Source: Bradyrhizobium amphicarpaeae (GTDB lineage: Bacteria > Pseudomonadota > Alphaproteobacteria > Rhizobiales > Xanthobacteraceae). Taken from it: a stretch of DNA of 64,000 nt. The translations under genes were made by a program, and so were the position numbers. Shown one piece after another: positions 43,407 to 50,136 of the stretch (position 1 is its first letter; each line of letters opens with the position of its first letter). The notes beneath the pieces were generated by a model. That model made no database searches, was not told the origin of the DNA, and was given only the letters and a program-made list of their open reading frames with translations. Location of the stretch: the NCBI RefSeq assembly GCF_002266435.3, contig NZ_CP029426.2, positions 5,238,001 to 5,302,000 on the forward strand, read 5' to 3'.

Positions 43407-44234
43407 ATGATGACCATGACCAGTTGGACACGCCGCCTGCCCTTGATCGCCGCATTGCTCGGCATCGCCTTCGCCGTGCCGGCACAGGCTGAAGAGGCCG
43501 ACGATCCCTGGCCGGGTCTTGTGCAGGACATCTTCAACAACCGTTCCATGAACGACGGCAGCGCCGTGATAGGCATCGAGATGCCGTATCGCGCAGAGGA
43601 CGCGGCGATCGTGCCGGTGACTCTGCGCAGCAAGCTGTCGCCCGCGGACAGCCGCCGTATCCGTTCGATCACGCTCGTGATCGACCGCAACCCGGCGCCG
43701 ATGGCGGCGAAGTTCGAACTCGGCGCCGATGCCAATGTCACGGAGATCTCGACGCGCGTGCGCGTCAACAATTACACCGATGTGCACGCGGTGGCCGAGC
43801 TCAGCGACGGCCAGCTCTACGTCTCGAAGGTTTACGTGAAGGCCTCGGGCGGCTGCTCGGCGCCGGCAGGAAAGAATGTCGAGGAGGCGCAAAGCCGCCT
43901 CGGCAAGATGCGCTACAGGCAATTCGCGCGCGAGGAAGCAAAGGCGAGCCGCATCCGCGAAGCCCAGATCATGATCGGCCATCCCAACAATTCAGGCCTG
44001 CAGATGGACCAGGTCACGCAGCTCTACATTCCCGCCTTCTTCGTCAACCAGCTGAAGCTGACGCAAGACGACAGCCCCGTGCTGTCGATGGAAGGCGGCA
44101 TCTCGATCTCGGAAGATCCCAATCTGCGCTTCACCTACGTCTCCAACGGCGCCAAGCGTTTTCGCGCGGAAGCAAAGGACACGGAGGGGCACGTGTTCCG
44201 GAATGAGTGGGATGTCGAGAAGCCGGGGACGTGA
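43407..44234 (+). CDS. Quinoprotein dehydrogenase-associated SoxYZ-like carrier protein
   Basis: A 275-residue secreted protein fusing SoxY-like (residues about 30-150) and SoxZ-like (about 170-275) domains. Signal peptide about 1-28. The SoxY carrier Cys lies in SGGCSAPAGK (about residue 152), matching the GGCG-type swinging arm at the end of SoxY, although here it lies internally because of the fusion. SoxYZ normally carries sulfur intermediates on that Cys. In quinoprotein clusters it is thought to work with the zinc metallohydrolase. The cargo is unknown. Confidence 0.82.
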   Translation: MMTMTSWTRRLPLIAALLGIAFAVPAQAEEADDPWPGLVQDIFNNRSMNDGSAVIGIEMPYRAEDAAIVPVTLRSKLSPADSRRIRSITLVIDRNPAPMAAKFELGADANVTEISTRVRVNNYTDVHAVAELSDGQLYVSKVYVKASGGCSAPAGKNVEEAQSRLGKMRYRQFAREEAKASRIREAQIMIGHPNNSGLQMDQVTQLYIPAFFVNQLKLTQDDSPVLSMEGGISISEDPNLRFTYVSNGAKRFRAEAKDTEGHVFRNEWDVEKPGT

Positions 44235-44254
44235 GGCGACACCGCTTGCGCTGA

Positions 44255-44411
44255 TTCCCTCGCCCCTTGTGGGAGAGGGTGGCTCGCCGCGTAGCGGCGA
44301 GACGGGTGAGGGGTATCTCTCCGCGAGCGCAGCTCTCAAACGTCTGAGCAAGGGGAGAGTTACCCCTCATCCGGCGCTTCGCGCCACCTTCTCCCACAAG
44401 GGGAGAAGGAA
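44255..44411. repeat. Interspersed repeat, family E copy 2 (inverted orientation)
   Basis: This copy starts CCCTCGCCCCTTGTGGGAGAGGG, has internal GGCTCGCCGCGTAGCGGCGAGACGGGTGAGGGG, and ends CACCTTCTCCCACAAGGGGAGAAGG. It is the reverse-orientation counterpart of 34921-35070 and lies between convergent genes. Confidence 0.8.
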
Positions 44412-44418
44412 GAAAATG

Positions 44419-44778
44419 TCAGAAACACCTCACTTCAGCCTCCGCCTGGGCGCGGCGCAAATCATTCACCGCCGTGTTCGCCTGCTCCGAGGTGCGGAAC
44501 TGGACGCCGAGATTGCCGCGGACCTGGGACATGCTGAGCGCGGTCTCGGCGGTCACGTAGCGCTCATAGGTGACGATCGAGGCGACCACGTCGATCGAGC
44601 AGGAACATTGCTCGATCGACTGCCGGCTTTCGCCATTGGCCTTCATGCAGCCATAGACGTACTCCGCGCGCGCCGACGTCGGATAATCATTGGCCTCCTC
44701 GGCCCGAGCCACGCACGCGGTCGCCGCCAGCACCGTCAATGCGGCGACAATCGGTCGTAGCTGTCCGGCCAGTTTCAT
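44419..44778 (-). CDS. Small secreted cysteine-containing protein, unknown function
   Basis: A 119-residue secreted protein with signal peptide about 1-27. The mature part has four Cys in YGCMKANGE, EQCSCSID and the terminal EVRCF, with amphipathic helices between. GGGAGG lies 6 bases before ATG 44778; the ATG at 44784 overlaps that site and is less likely. It sits in the quinoprotein island with no known family name that I can recall. Confidence 0.68.
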   Translation of the reverse strand: MKLAGQLRPIVAALTVLAATACVARAEEANDYPTSARAEYVYGCMKANGESRQSIEQCSCSIDVVASIVTYERYVTAETALSMSQVRGNLGVQFRTSEQANTAVNDLRRAQAEAEVRCF

Positions 44779-44865
44779 GCGCATCCTCCCGCGGGTTGCG
44801 ACCGAAGCTATGCTATGCGTATTGTCCTGAAAAGCACTCTGTCAGAGGAAACGGCTCACAAGGTG

Positions 44866-45864
44866 ATGAGAGCATTTGGCGTGATGAGGGCACTTGGCCG
44901 GATATTGGCGCTCGCAACGACGCTGGCGCTGACATTGGCCGCACCAGCCCGCGCCGCGGACACCATCCGCCTTGCGGTGCAGAAGACCGGGACATTTTCC
45001 TGGGAGCTGGCCGCGATCCGCGCCAGCGGTCTCGACAAGGAGGCAGGCCTTTCGCTGGAGGTCACCGAGCTCGCGAGCACCGAGGCGGGCAAGATCGCGA
45101 TGCGCGCAGGCAGCGCCGACATCATCCTGTCCGACTGGCTGTGGGTGTCGCGCGAGCGCGCGCTCGGCGCCAAGCTCACCTTCTATCCCTATTCCAGCGC
45201 GCTCGGCGCGGTGATGGTACCCGCATCCTCGCCGATCAAGACGCTCGCCGACCTGAAGGGGCGCAAGCTCGCGGTCGCAGGCGGGGCGATCGACAAGAGC
45301 TGGCTGCTGCTCCAGGCGAGCATGAAGCAGGACGGCATCGACCTGAAGTCGGAGGCGACCATCGTCTACGGCGCCCCGCCCCTGATCGCCGCCAAGGCGC
45401 TCGACGGCGAGATGGAGGCGAGCCTCAATTTTTGGAATTTCTGTGCCCAGCTCGAGGCCAAGGGTTTTCGCCGCCTCGCCGGCATCGAGGACATTCTGCC
45501 GAAGCTCGGCGCCAAAGGCGCGGTCTCCGCTGTCGGCTATGTCTTCGACGAGAGCTGGGCGGCGAGCCACAAGGACGCGGTGGCGCGCTTCATCGCGATG
45601 ACTCGCAAGGCCAAGCAGCTGCTGATCACCTCCGATGCGGCCTGGGACAAGATCGCGCCGCTGACCGGCACGGCCGATGCCATCTTGCTCAAGACCTATC
45701 GCGAGCGCTATCGCGCCGGCATTCCGCGCCGGAGCATCGACGACGAGGAGAAAGACGCGCGCGTGCTCTACCGCGTGCTCGCCGAGATCGGCGGCCGCGA
45801 CCTCGTCGGCCCGGCGACCGAGCTCGATCCGGGCACCTTCTATCACGCGGTCCCTGGAGATTGA
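44866..45864 (+). CDS. ABC substrate-binding protein, NitT/TauT type
   Basis: A 332-residue periplasmic protein of the NMT1/SsuA-like fold. Signal peptide at about 1-30 from ATG 44866 (alternative ATG 44884 gives a cleaner signal; the frame opens at 44815). Motifs include IRLAVQKTGTFSWELAAI, GSADIILSDWLWVSRERA and ASLNFWNFCAQL. It heads a three-gene importer with permease and ATPase. The family carries nitrate, taurine, sulfonates, pyrimidine precursors or metallophore-like ligands; the location next to pqqA and lanM makes a PQQ- or lanthanide-linked ligand attractive but unproven. Confidence 0.82.
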   Translation: MRAFGVMRALGRILALATTLALTLAAPARAADTIRLAVQKTGTFSWELAAIRASGLDKEAGLSLEVTELASTEAGKIAMRAGSADIILSDWLWVSRERALGAKLTFYPYSSALGAVMVPASSPIKTLADLKGRKLAVAGGAIDKSWLLLQASMKQDGIDLKSEATIVYGAPPLIAAKALDGEMEASLNFWNFCAQLEAKGFRRLAGIEDILPKLGAKGAVSAVGYVFDESWAASHKDAVARFIAMTRKAKQLLITSDAAWDKIAPLTGTADAILLKTYRERYRAGIPRRSIDDEEKDARVLYRVLAEIGGRDLVGPATELDPGTFYHAVPGD

Positions 45865-45865
45865 G

Positions 45866-46603
45866 GTGCTGCGTCTTCTGTCGTTCGCCCTGCTTCTTCT
45901 GATCTGGTGGATCGCCGCGCTGTTCGTCGGCGGCGCGAAGCTGCCCTCCCCGCCGGCCGTGCTCGAGGTCATGATCGCGGAGGCCTCGTCCGGCGCGCTG
46001 TTCCTGCATCTCGGTGCCACGCTGGCGCGCGTGACCCTCGCCTTCGTGCTGGCGATGTCGCTTGGCAGCGCCATCGGCTATTTGATGGGACGGGTCAGGC
46101 TCGCGGACAAGCTCGGCGATCCCTGGCTGATTCTGCTGCTCAATCTGCCGGCGCTGGTCGTGATCGTGCTGGCCTATATCTGGGCCGGCCTGACCGAGGC
46201 CGCCGCGATCGCGGCGATCGCCATCAACAAGCTGCCGACCGCGGTCGTCACCCTGCGCGAGGGTACCCGCGCGCTCGACCGCTCGCTCGACGAGATGGGG
46301 AGCGTGTTCGCGATGCCGCGCTGGCGCGCGTTCCGCCATGTCGTGCTGCCGCAGCTTGCGCCCTATATCGCAGCCTCCGCCCGCTCCGGACTGTCGCTGG
46401 TATGGAAGATCGTCCTGGTCGCCGAGTTGCTGGGACGGCCGAATGGCGTCGGCTTCGAGATCGGCATCGCCTTCCAGCTGTTCGACACGCCGCGGCTGCT
46501 GGCCTATTCGCTGACATTCGCCGCAGTCGTGTTCGTCATTGAAACCTTGCTGGTGCAGCCGTTCGAAGCCCGCGCAACACGGTGGCGGCCCCGTGCGGCT
46601 TGA
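45866..46603 (+). CDS. ABC permease, NitT/TauT (BPD_transp_1) type
   Basis: A 245-residue inner-membrane protein with six hydrophobic helices. The EAA loop for ATPase contact is about residues 128-150 (LREGTRALDRSLDEMGSVFA, with the following FRHVVLPQLAPY). GTG at 45866, one base after the binding-protein stop, with GGAG at 45856, is the start. The 3' end overlaps the ATPase gene by 11 bases. Confidence 0.85.
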   Translation: MLRLLSFALLLLIWWIAALFVGGAKLPSPPAVLEVMIAEASSGALFLHLGATLARVTLAFVLAMSLGSAIGYLMGRVRLADKLGDPWLILLLNLPALVVIVLAYIWAGLTEAAAIAAIAINKLPTAVVTLREGTRALDRSLDEMGSVFAMPRWRAFRHVVLPQLAPYIAASARSGLSLVWKIVLVAELLGRPNGVGFEIGIAFQLFDTPRLLAYSLTFAAVVFVIETLLVQPFEARATRWRPRAA

Positions 46604-47303
46604 GGTCGAGATCACGGGCAAGACGTTCAGGAGTGCCGCGGGCGGGACCCACGAGGTGCTCGCGCCGCTCAAATTCGCGCTTCAATCCGGCGAGGTCGGC
46701 GTGCTGATCGGCCCGTCCGGCTGCGGCAAGAGCACGATGCTGCGCATCATCCTCGGGCTCGACGCAGATTTCAGGGGCCATGTCGCGCGTCCGCCGCAGG
46801 CGCGGATCGGCATGGTGTTCCAGGAGCCGCGGCTGTTGCCGTGGCGTTCGGTCGAGCAGAATGTGCGGCTGGCTGCGCCCGACGTGACCGACGCCAAGCT
46901 CTCCGAGCTCTTCAGGATTCTCGAGCTGGACGCGCATCGCAACCACTTTCCCGGCGAGTTGTCGCTCGGCCTTGCCCGGCGCGTCGCGCTCGCCCGCGCT
47001 TTCGCCGTCGAGCCCGATCTCCTGGTGCTCGACGAGCCGCTCGCCTCACTCGACGACGCGCTCGCCGGCCGTTTGCGCGACGAGATCGCGGCGCTGGTGG
47101 CGAGCCGGCCGGTGATGACGCTGCTGGTCACCCACAGTCTCGATGACGCGGTACGGCTCGGCGACCGCCTGTTCTTCTTGTCGCCACGCCCCGCCCGTAT
47201 CGTACAGGAAGTGCCGATCGCCATCCCGCGCGCGATGCGCAGCGAAGCCGCGCTCACTGGGATCAGGGCCGAGCTCGCGGCCTTGCAGCTTGAATCGAAA
47301 TGA
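46593..47303 (+). CDS. ABC ATPase, NitT/TauT type
   Basis: A 236-residue ATPase. Walker A IGPSGCGKSTM (about residues 40-50), Q-loop GMVFQEPRLLPW, Walker B LLVLDEPLASLDD and switch His in VTHSLDDA. The signature reads ELSLGLARRVALARA, an LSLGLA variant of LSGGQ. GTG at 46593 gives VRLEVEITGK and overlaps the permease end; the open frame from 46539 is not needed. Confidence 0.88.
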   Translation: MRLEVEITGKTFRSAAGGTHEVLAPLKFALQSGEVGVLIGPSGCGKSTMLRIILGLDADFRGHVARPPQARIGMVFQEPRLLPWRSVEQNVRLAAPDVTDAKLSELFRILELDAHRNHFPGELSLGLARRVALARAFAVEPDLLVLDEPLASLDDALAGRLRDEIAALVASRPVMTLLVTHSLDDAVRLGDRLFFLSPRPARIVQEVPIAIPRAMRSEAALTGIRAELAALQLESK

Positions 47304-47347
47304 AAACTCGTGGTCAACTGGACCAATCTGTCGAGGGAGGCTCACCA

Positions 47348-47701
47348 ATGCGGCGTACGCTGATTGCGATCGGCATTCTCTTGGTCGCGGTGCCGGGCGC
47401 GGCGCTCGCGCAGGCCAAGGGCAAGGGCGCAAGGCTCTGGAACCTGACGAGCGAGACGATCTCCGGCTTCCAGCTCTCACCCGCGGGCAAGACCGACTGG
47501 GGCCCGAACCAGTGCCTGAATGACAAGGACAAGGAGGTCGACCACGACGAGCGGCTGCGCATCACCGGCGTCGAGCCGGGCCGCTACGACGCCAAGGTCA
47601 GCTATCCCAATGCGCGGCAATGCGTCGTTCGCGACATCGAGATCAGGGCAGATGCGGTGTTCTCGATCGCCGACAAGGATCTGAAGGACTGTAGCAAGTA
47701 G
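47348..47701 (+). CDS. Small secreted acidic protein, possible metal-binding
   Basis: A 117-residue secreted protein; signal peptide about 1-22 (MRRTLIAIGILLVAVPGAALA). Mature features are LWNLTSETISGFQLSPAG, an acidic patch NDKDKEVDHDERL with several Asp and Glu, and three Cys (about residues 58, 94 and 115). GGGAGG precedes ATG 47348 by 8 bases. It follows the ABC importer with 44 bases spacing and is probably its last gene. Metal binding is a guess from the acidic patch. Confidence 0.7.
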   Translation: MRRTLIAIGILLVAVPGAALAQAKGKGARLWNLTSETISGFQLSPAGKTDWGPNQCLNDKDKEVDHDERLRITGVEPGRYDAKVSYPNARQCVVRDIEIRADAVFSIADKDLKDCSK

Positions 47702-47711
47702 CGAAGACTTC

Positions 47712-47921
47712 TTATGCCTTGTCGTTCGGGTGCGGATATTCGCAGCGCCACCGCACCGCCTGCCACTTCGGATGATCGCCGACCCATTGCGCGATATAGG
47801 GGGGCGCGGCCATCACGCATTGGCGGGGCGACCCCGCATAATTGAAGATCAAATGTTGCTCTTCGCAGGTCGCAGGCGAGAGCACCGCACACACGGTCAC
47901 CACCAGGTCGATCGGGTTCAT
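47712..47921 (-). CDS. Small conserved-looking protein, unknown function
   Basis: A 69-residue protein with a weak hydrophobic N-terminus (MNPIDLVVTVCAVLSPATCE) and four Cys (about residues 11, 19, 35 and 60). AGAGGA lies before the ATG. I do not recognise a function. It converges with the previous gene, 10 bases apart. Confidence 0.6.
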   Translation of the reverse strand: MNPIDLVVTVCAVLSPATCEEQHLIFNYAGSPRQCVMAAPPYIAQWVGDHPKWQAVRWRCEYPHPNDKA

Positions 47922-48018
47922 ACCGAGATCCTCTCACGGGAACAAATGGAGGTTAGCACAAGAAACTACGTCCCTTGGAGGGGGAAGTTTCAATACGGCG
48001 TGAGGAACAGGGCTAACT

Positions 48019-48888
48019 CTAGAAGTTGATGCCAAACACCATGCGGGCCTGGTGGCGCTCGAAATTGACGAGGTCGAGATTGCCGCCCGATCCGGCCGGG
48101 CGCCCCCAGGCCTGCATACTCCAGCTCAAGGTCAGCCGCGAGCGCTCGGAGAGCTGGACATAGGCGGTCGGGCCGACAAACAGGGCCTGGCCGGAAAATT
48201 CGCCGAGGCCGATGCCTTCATATTGCCGGAAGTAGCGCAGTTCGCCGCCCAGCAGCACGTCGGGCCGCACACGCACCAGGCCGGCAAAGGCCGCGCCGAT
48301 CGTCGAGCTCTTCTCCGACTGCCCCGCCACCTCGAAGCGCGCCCATTCCGGCTGATAGATCAGGTTGAGCGCACCGATGGCAAAATTGGGGATGAGTTCG
48401 CGGTCGAAGGCCAGGGTGAAATCGGTGCCGTACATCCGCCCCTTCGCGCCGCTGGTCTCGTCGATGCGGTCGCCGTGGAACTCGGCGGCGATGGTGAGGC
48501 CGAACGGGGCGCGCTCGCGGTCGAGCAGGCGATAACGCAGGTCGAGCGAGGCGCCCTGGAAGTTGAGCTGGCGACGGTCGTCGATATCGGGGACGCCGGT
48601 GATGTCGTGCAAGCTCGCCACAGCGCCGAGCTCGATGCGGAAGTTCGGCAGCGGCACGATCTCGATCTCGATCTCCTTCTCGAGCGCGCGATAGGTCCCG
48701 CCGCCCTTGCCGAAGCGTCCCGTCGTCTGGCTCTGGAACTCACGCTCGCCGGGATTGCCGACATCGCTGCCGATCATGAAGCCGAAGATGTGCTCGGTAT
48801 CGAAGCCCTCCTCGGCGTGCCCGTGCGTCGGTGTCAGCGCAACCGCGCAGGCCATCACCATCAGACATCTGCGAGTCCTGTCGCGCAT
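48019..48888 (-). CDS. Outer-membrane beta-barrel protein, unknown function
   Basis: A 289-residue secreted protein, signal peptide about 1-25. The mature part is a series of alternating amphipathic strands (LNFQGASLDLRYRLL, LTIAAEFHGDRI, MYGTDFTLAFDREL) and ends in HQARMVFGINF with a terminal Phe, the barrel assembly signal. It is not a Porin_2-type porin and has no plug. Its site beside pqqA and lanM suggests a role in periplasmic or outer-membrane handling in this island. No family can be named. Confidence 0.7.
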   Translation of the reverse strand: MRDRTRRCLMVMACAVALTPTHGHAEEGFDTEHIFGFMIGSDVGNPGEREFQSQTTGRFGKGGGTYRALEKEIEIEIVPLPNFRIELGAVASLHDITGVPDIDDRRQLNFQGASLDLRYRLLDRERAPFGLTIAAEFHGDRIDETSGAKGRMYGTDFTLAFDRELIPNFAIGALNLIYQPEWARFEVAGQSEKSSTIGAAFAGLVRVRPDVLLGGELRYFRQYEGIGLGEFSGQALFVGPTAYVQLSERSRLTLSWSMQAWGRPAGSGGNLDLVNFERHQARMVFGINF

Positions 48889-49124
48889 CCCGTGCCTCGA
48901 AGGCGCGCGCCGCTTTGATGCGGCAGCAGCGCTGACCGGGCATCAGCGTAACACACTGCGGCAAGAGCGTGATCGCGATTTTGATGGAAGATGATTGAAG
49001 CCTGCGCAGGCACGCCATCGCGTCGACGGCGAAGCTCCAGAACACAACGAATGCCAGGCCCGAGATCCGACACTGCCACGGCTTCGACGGCGTTCACCGG
49101 CAAGGCCGCGGCAGGTCGTCGGTC

Positions 49125-49205
49125 TTACTTGCGCGCAGCGCAGGCGTACATGTTGATTTCCATGCCGACCGGCACTTCCACGATCTTCGGAGCTTTCCAG
49201 GCCAT
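49125..49205 (-). CDS. pqqA: PqqA, PQQ precursor peptide (orphan copy)
   Basis: A 26-codon gene on the minus strand, starting MAWKAPKIVEVPVGMEINMY. It has the PqqA hallmark, Glu-x-x-x-Tyr (E16 and Y20), the two residues joined to make pyrroloquinoline quinone, and the usual short C-terminal ACAARK tail. GGGGAG lies 7 bases upstream of the ATG. No pqqB, C, D or E is in the window, so the peptide must be processed by enzymes encoded elsewhere. It sits between a barrel protein and lanM. The gene is too short for most finders. Confidence 0.9.
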   Translation of the reverse strand: MAWKAPKIVEVPVGMEINMYACAARK

Positions 49206-49419
49206 TCGGGGTCTCCCCAAGGTAATGAGCGCGACATCGCGCGGCGCAAAACCTAGGGCTGCGTCAGGTGCAGTTCAAGTCTCGATTCGACTACCCTGCG
49301 CCTCGGTGACGATTCTCCGCGAGCGCATTTCTCTCTCGGACAAAGCCAGTTCACTCTTGGTCAAACACGACATGCGAGACGCAGGCTTGTGCGGCGCACC
49401 GCGCGTCGAATCGACGGAA

Positions 49420-49812
49420 TCAGCGCAACAGCCGCACCAGGCTCCGGCCGGCCCGTGAGTTCAGCTCTTTCGCGTCCAGCGTTCCGTCCTTGTCCGGATT
49501 GGCTGCGTTGAAACGCTGCTCGACCACGGACAGATATTCGTCGAGCGTCAGGGTCCCGTCGCGATCAGGATCCGCGGCGGCAAGCTCTTTCGCCGACAAC
49601 CGTCCGCGCAATTCGCGGGCATCGAGCGTGCCGTCATGATCGGGATCGAGCTTTGCGAAGGTTGCGGCGGCCGCCTTCTTCACCTCGGCAAGATCGAGCG
49701 TGCCGTCGTTGTCGGTGTCGAACATCTTGACCGCGTTGCCGGAGGCCGACCACGCCGGGCCGGACAACACTGCAATGGTGAGCACAAGCGCAACTGAGCG
49801 ACGCGAAATCAT
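49420..49812 (-). CDS. lanM: Lanmodulin (periplasmic lanthanide-binding EF-hand protein)
   Basis: A 130-residue exported protein with signal peptide about 1-23 and four EF-hand loops at residues 32-43, 56-67, 81-92 and 105-116. Loops 2-4 carry Pro at position 2 (DPDHDG, DPDRDG, NPDKDG), the unusual lanmodulin feature, and EF2-EF3 are only 13 residues apart, as in the Methylobacterium protein. Loop 1 has Thr at position 2, loop 3 has Thr at position 9 and loop 4 starts with Asn. ATG at 49812 has GGGAGG upstream. It should bind lanthanides with very high affinity in the periplasm. Confidence 0.92.
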   Translation of the reverse strand: MISRRSVALVLTIAVLSGPAWSASGNAVKMFDTDNDGTLDLAEVKKAAAATFAKLDPDHDGTLDARELRGRLSAKELAAADPDRDGTLTLDEYLSVVEQRFNAANPDKDGTLDAKELNSRAGRSLVRLLR

Positions 49813-50136
49813 CAAGACCTCCCAGATGAGGAGCCCGGTTTGGGCGCGATGCACAACATAAATCCGCAAGCCGCTCCCGGTTCAAGCCCGGAATTGCAAC
49901 TTGCGCGCGCGACAACCCGGGGAACCAGGCTTTAGCCCACCCGGAGCTGCTTCGCGCCACGGAATTTTTTCAGCGTCTCCACGCAAGTGAGTCCGCGGCG
50001 TCAGCCTTTTGTAAGGCGACCGGCGTCTGCATCCAACGATATCGACGACACTTACGACTTTCGTATTGACGCGTTTTGGTTTCCGACGGAGTGTTGCTCC
50101 CGCAGCGTCAAAAGGCGCGCATATTGGGAGGAACGG
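49813..50136. promoter_or_regulatory. Divergent lanM / alcohol dehydrogenase promoter region
   Basis: These 324 bases separate lanM (minus) from the PQQ dehydrogenase gene (plus). No coding frame is convincing; a GGAG element and the ATG lie at the right edge. I see no clear dyad or sigma-70 pair. A regulatory site for lanthanide response is expected here but not visible. Confidence 0.5.

Noticed and set aside
49250..49310. tRNA-like segment with GTTCAAGTC
   Set aside because: Flanking bases do not form a T-arm stem, and no acceptor or anticodon arm fits.
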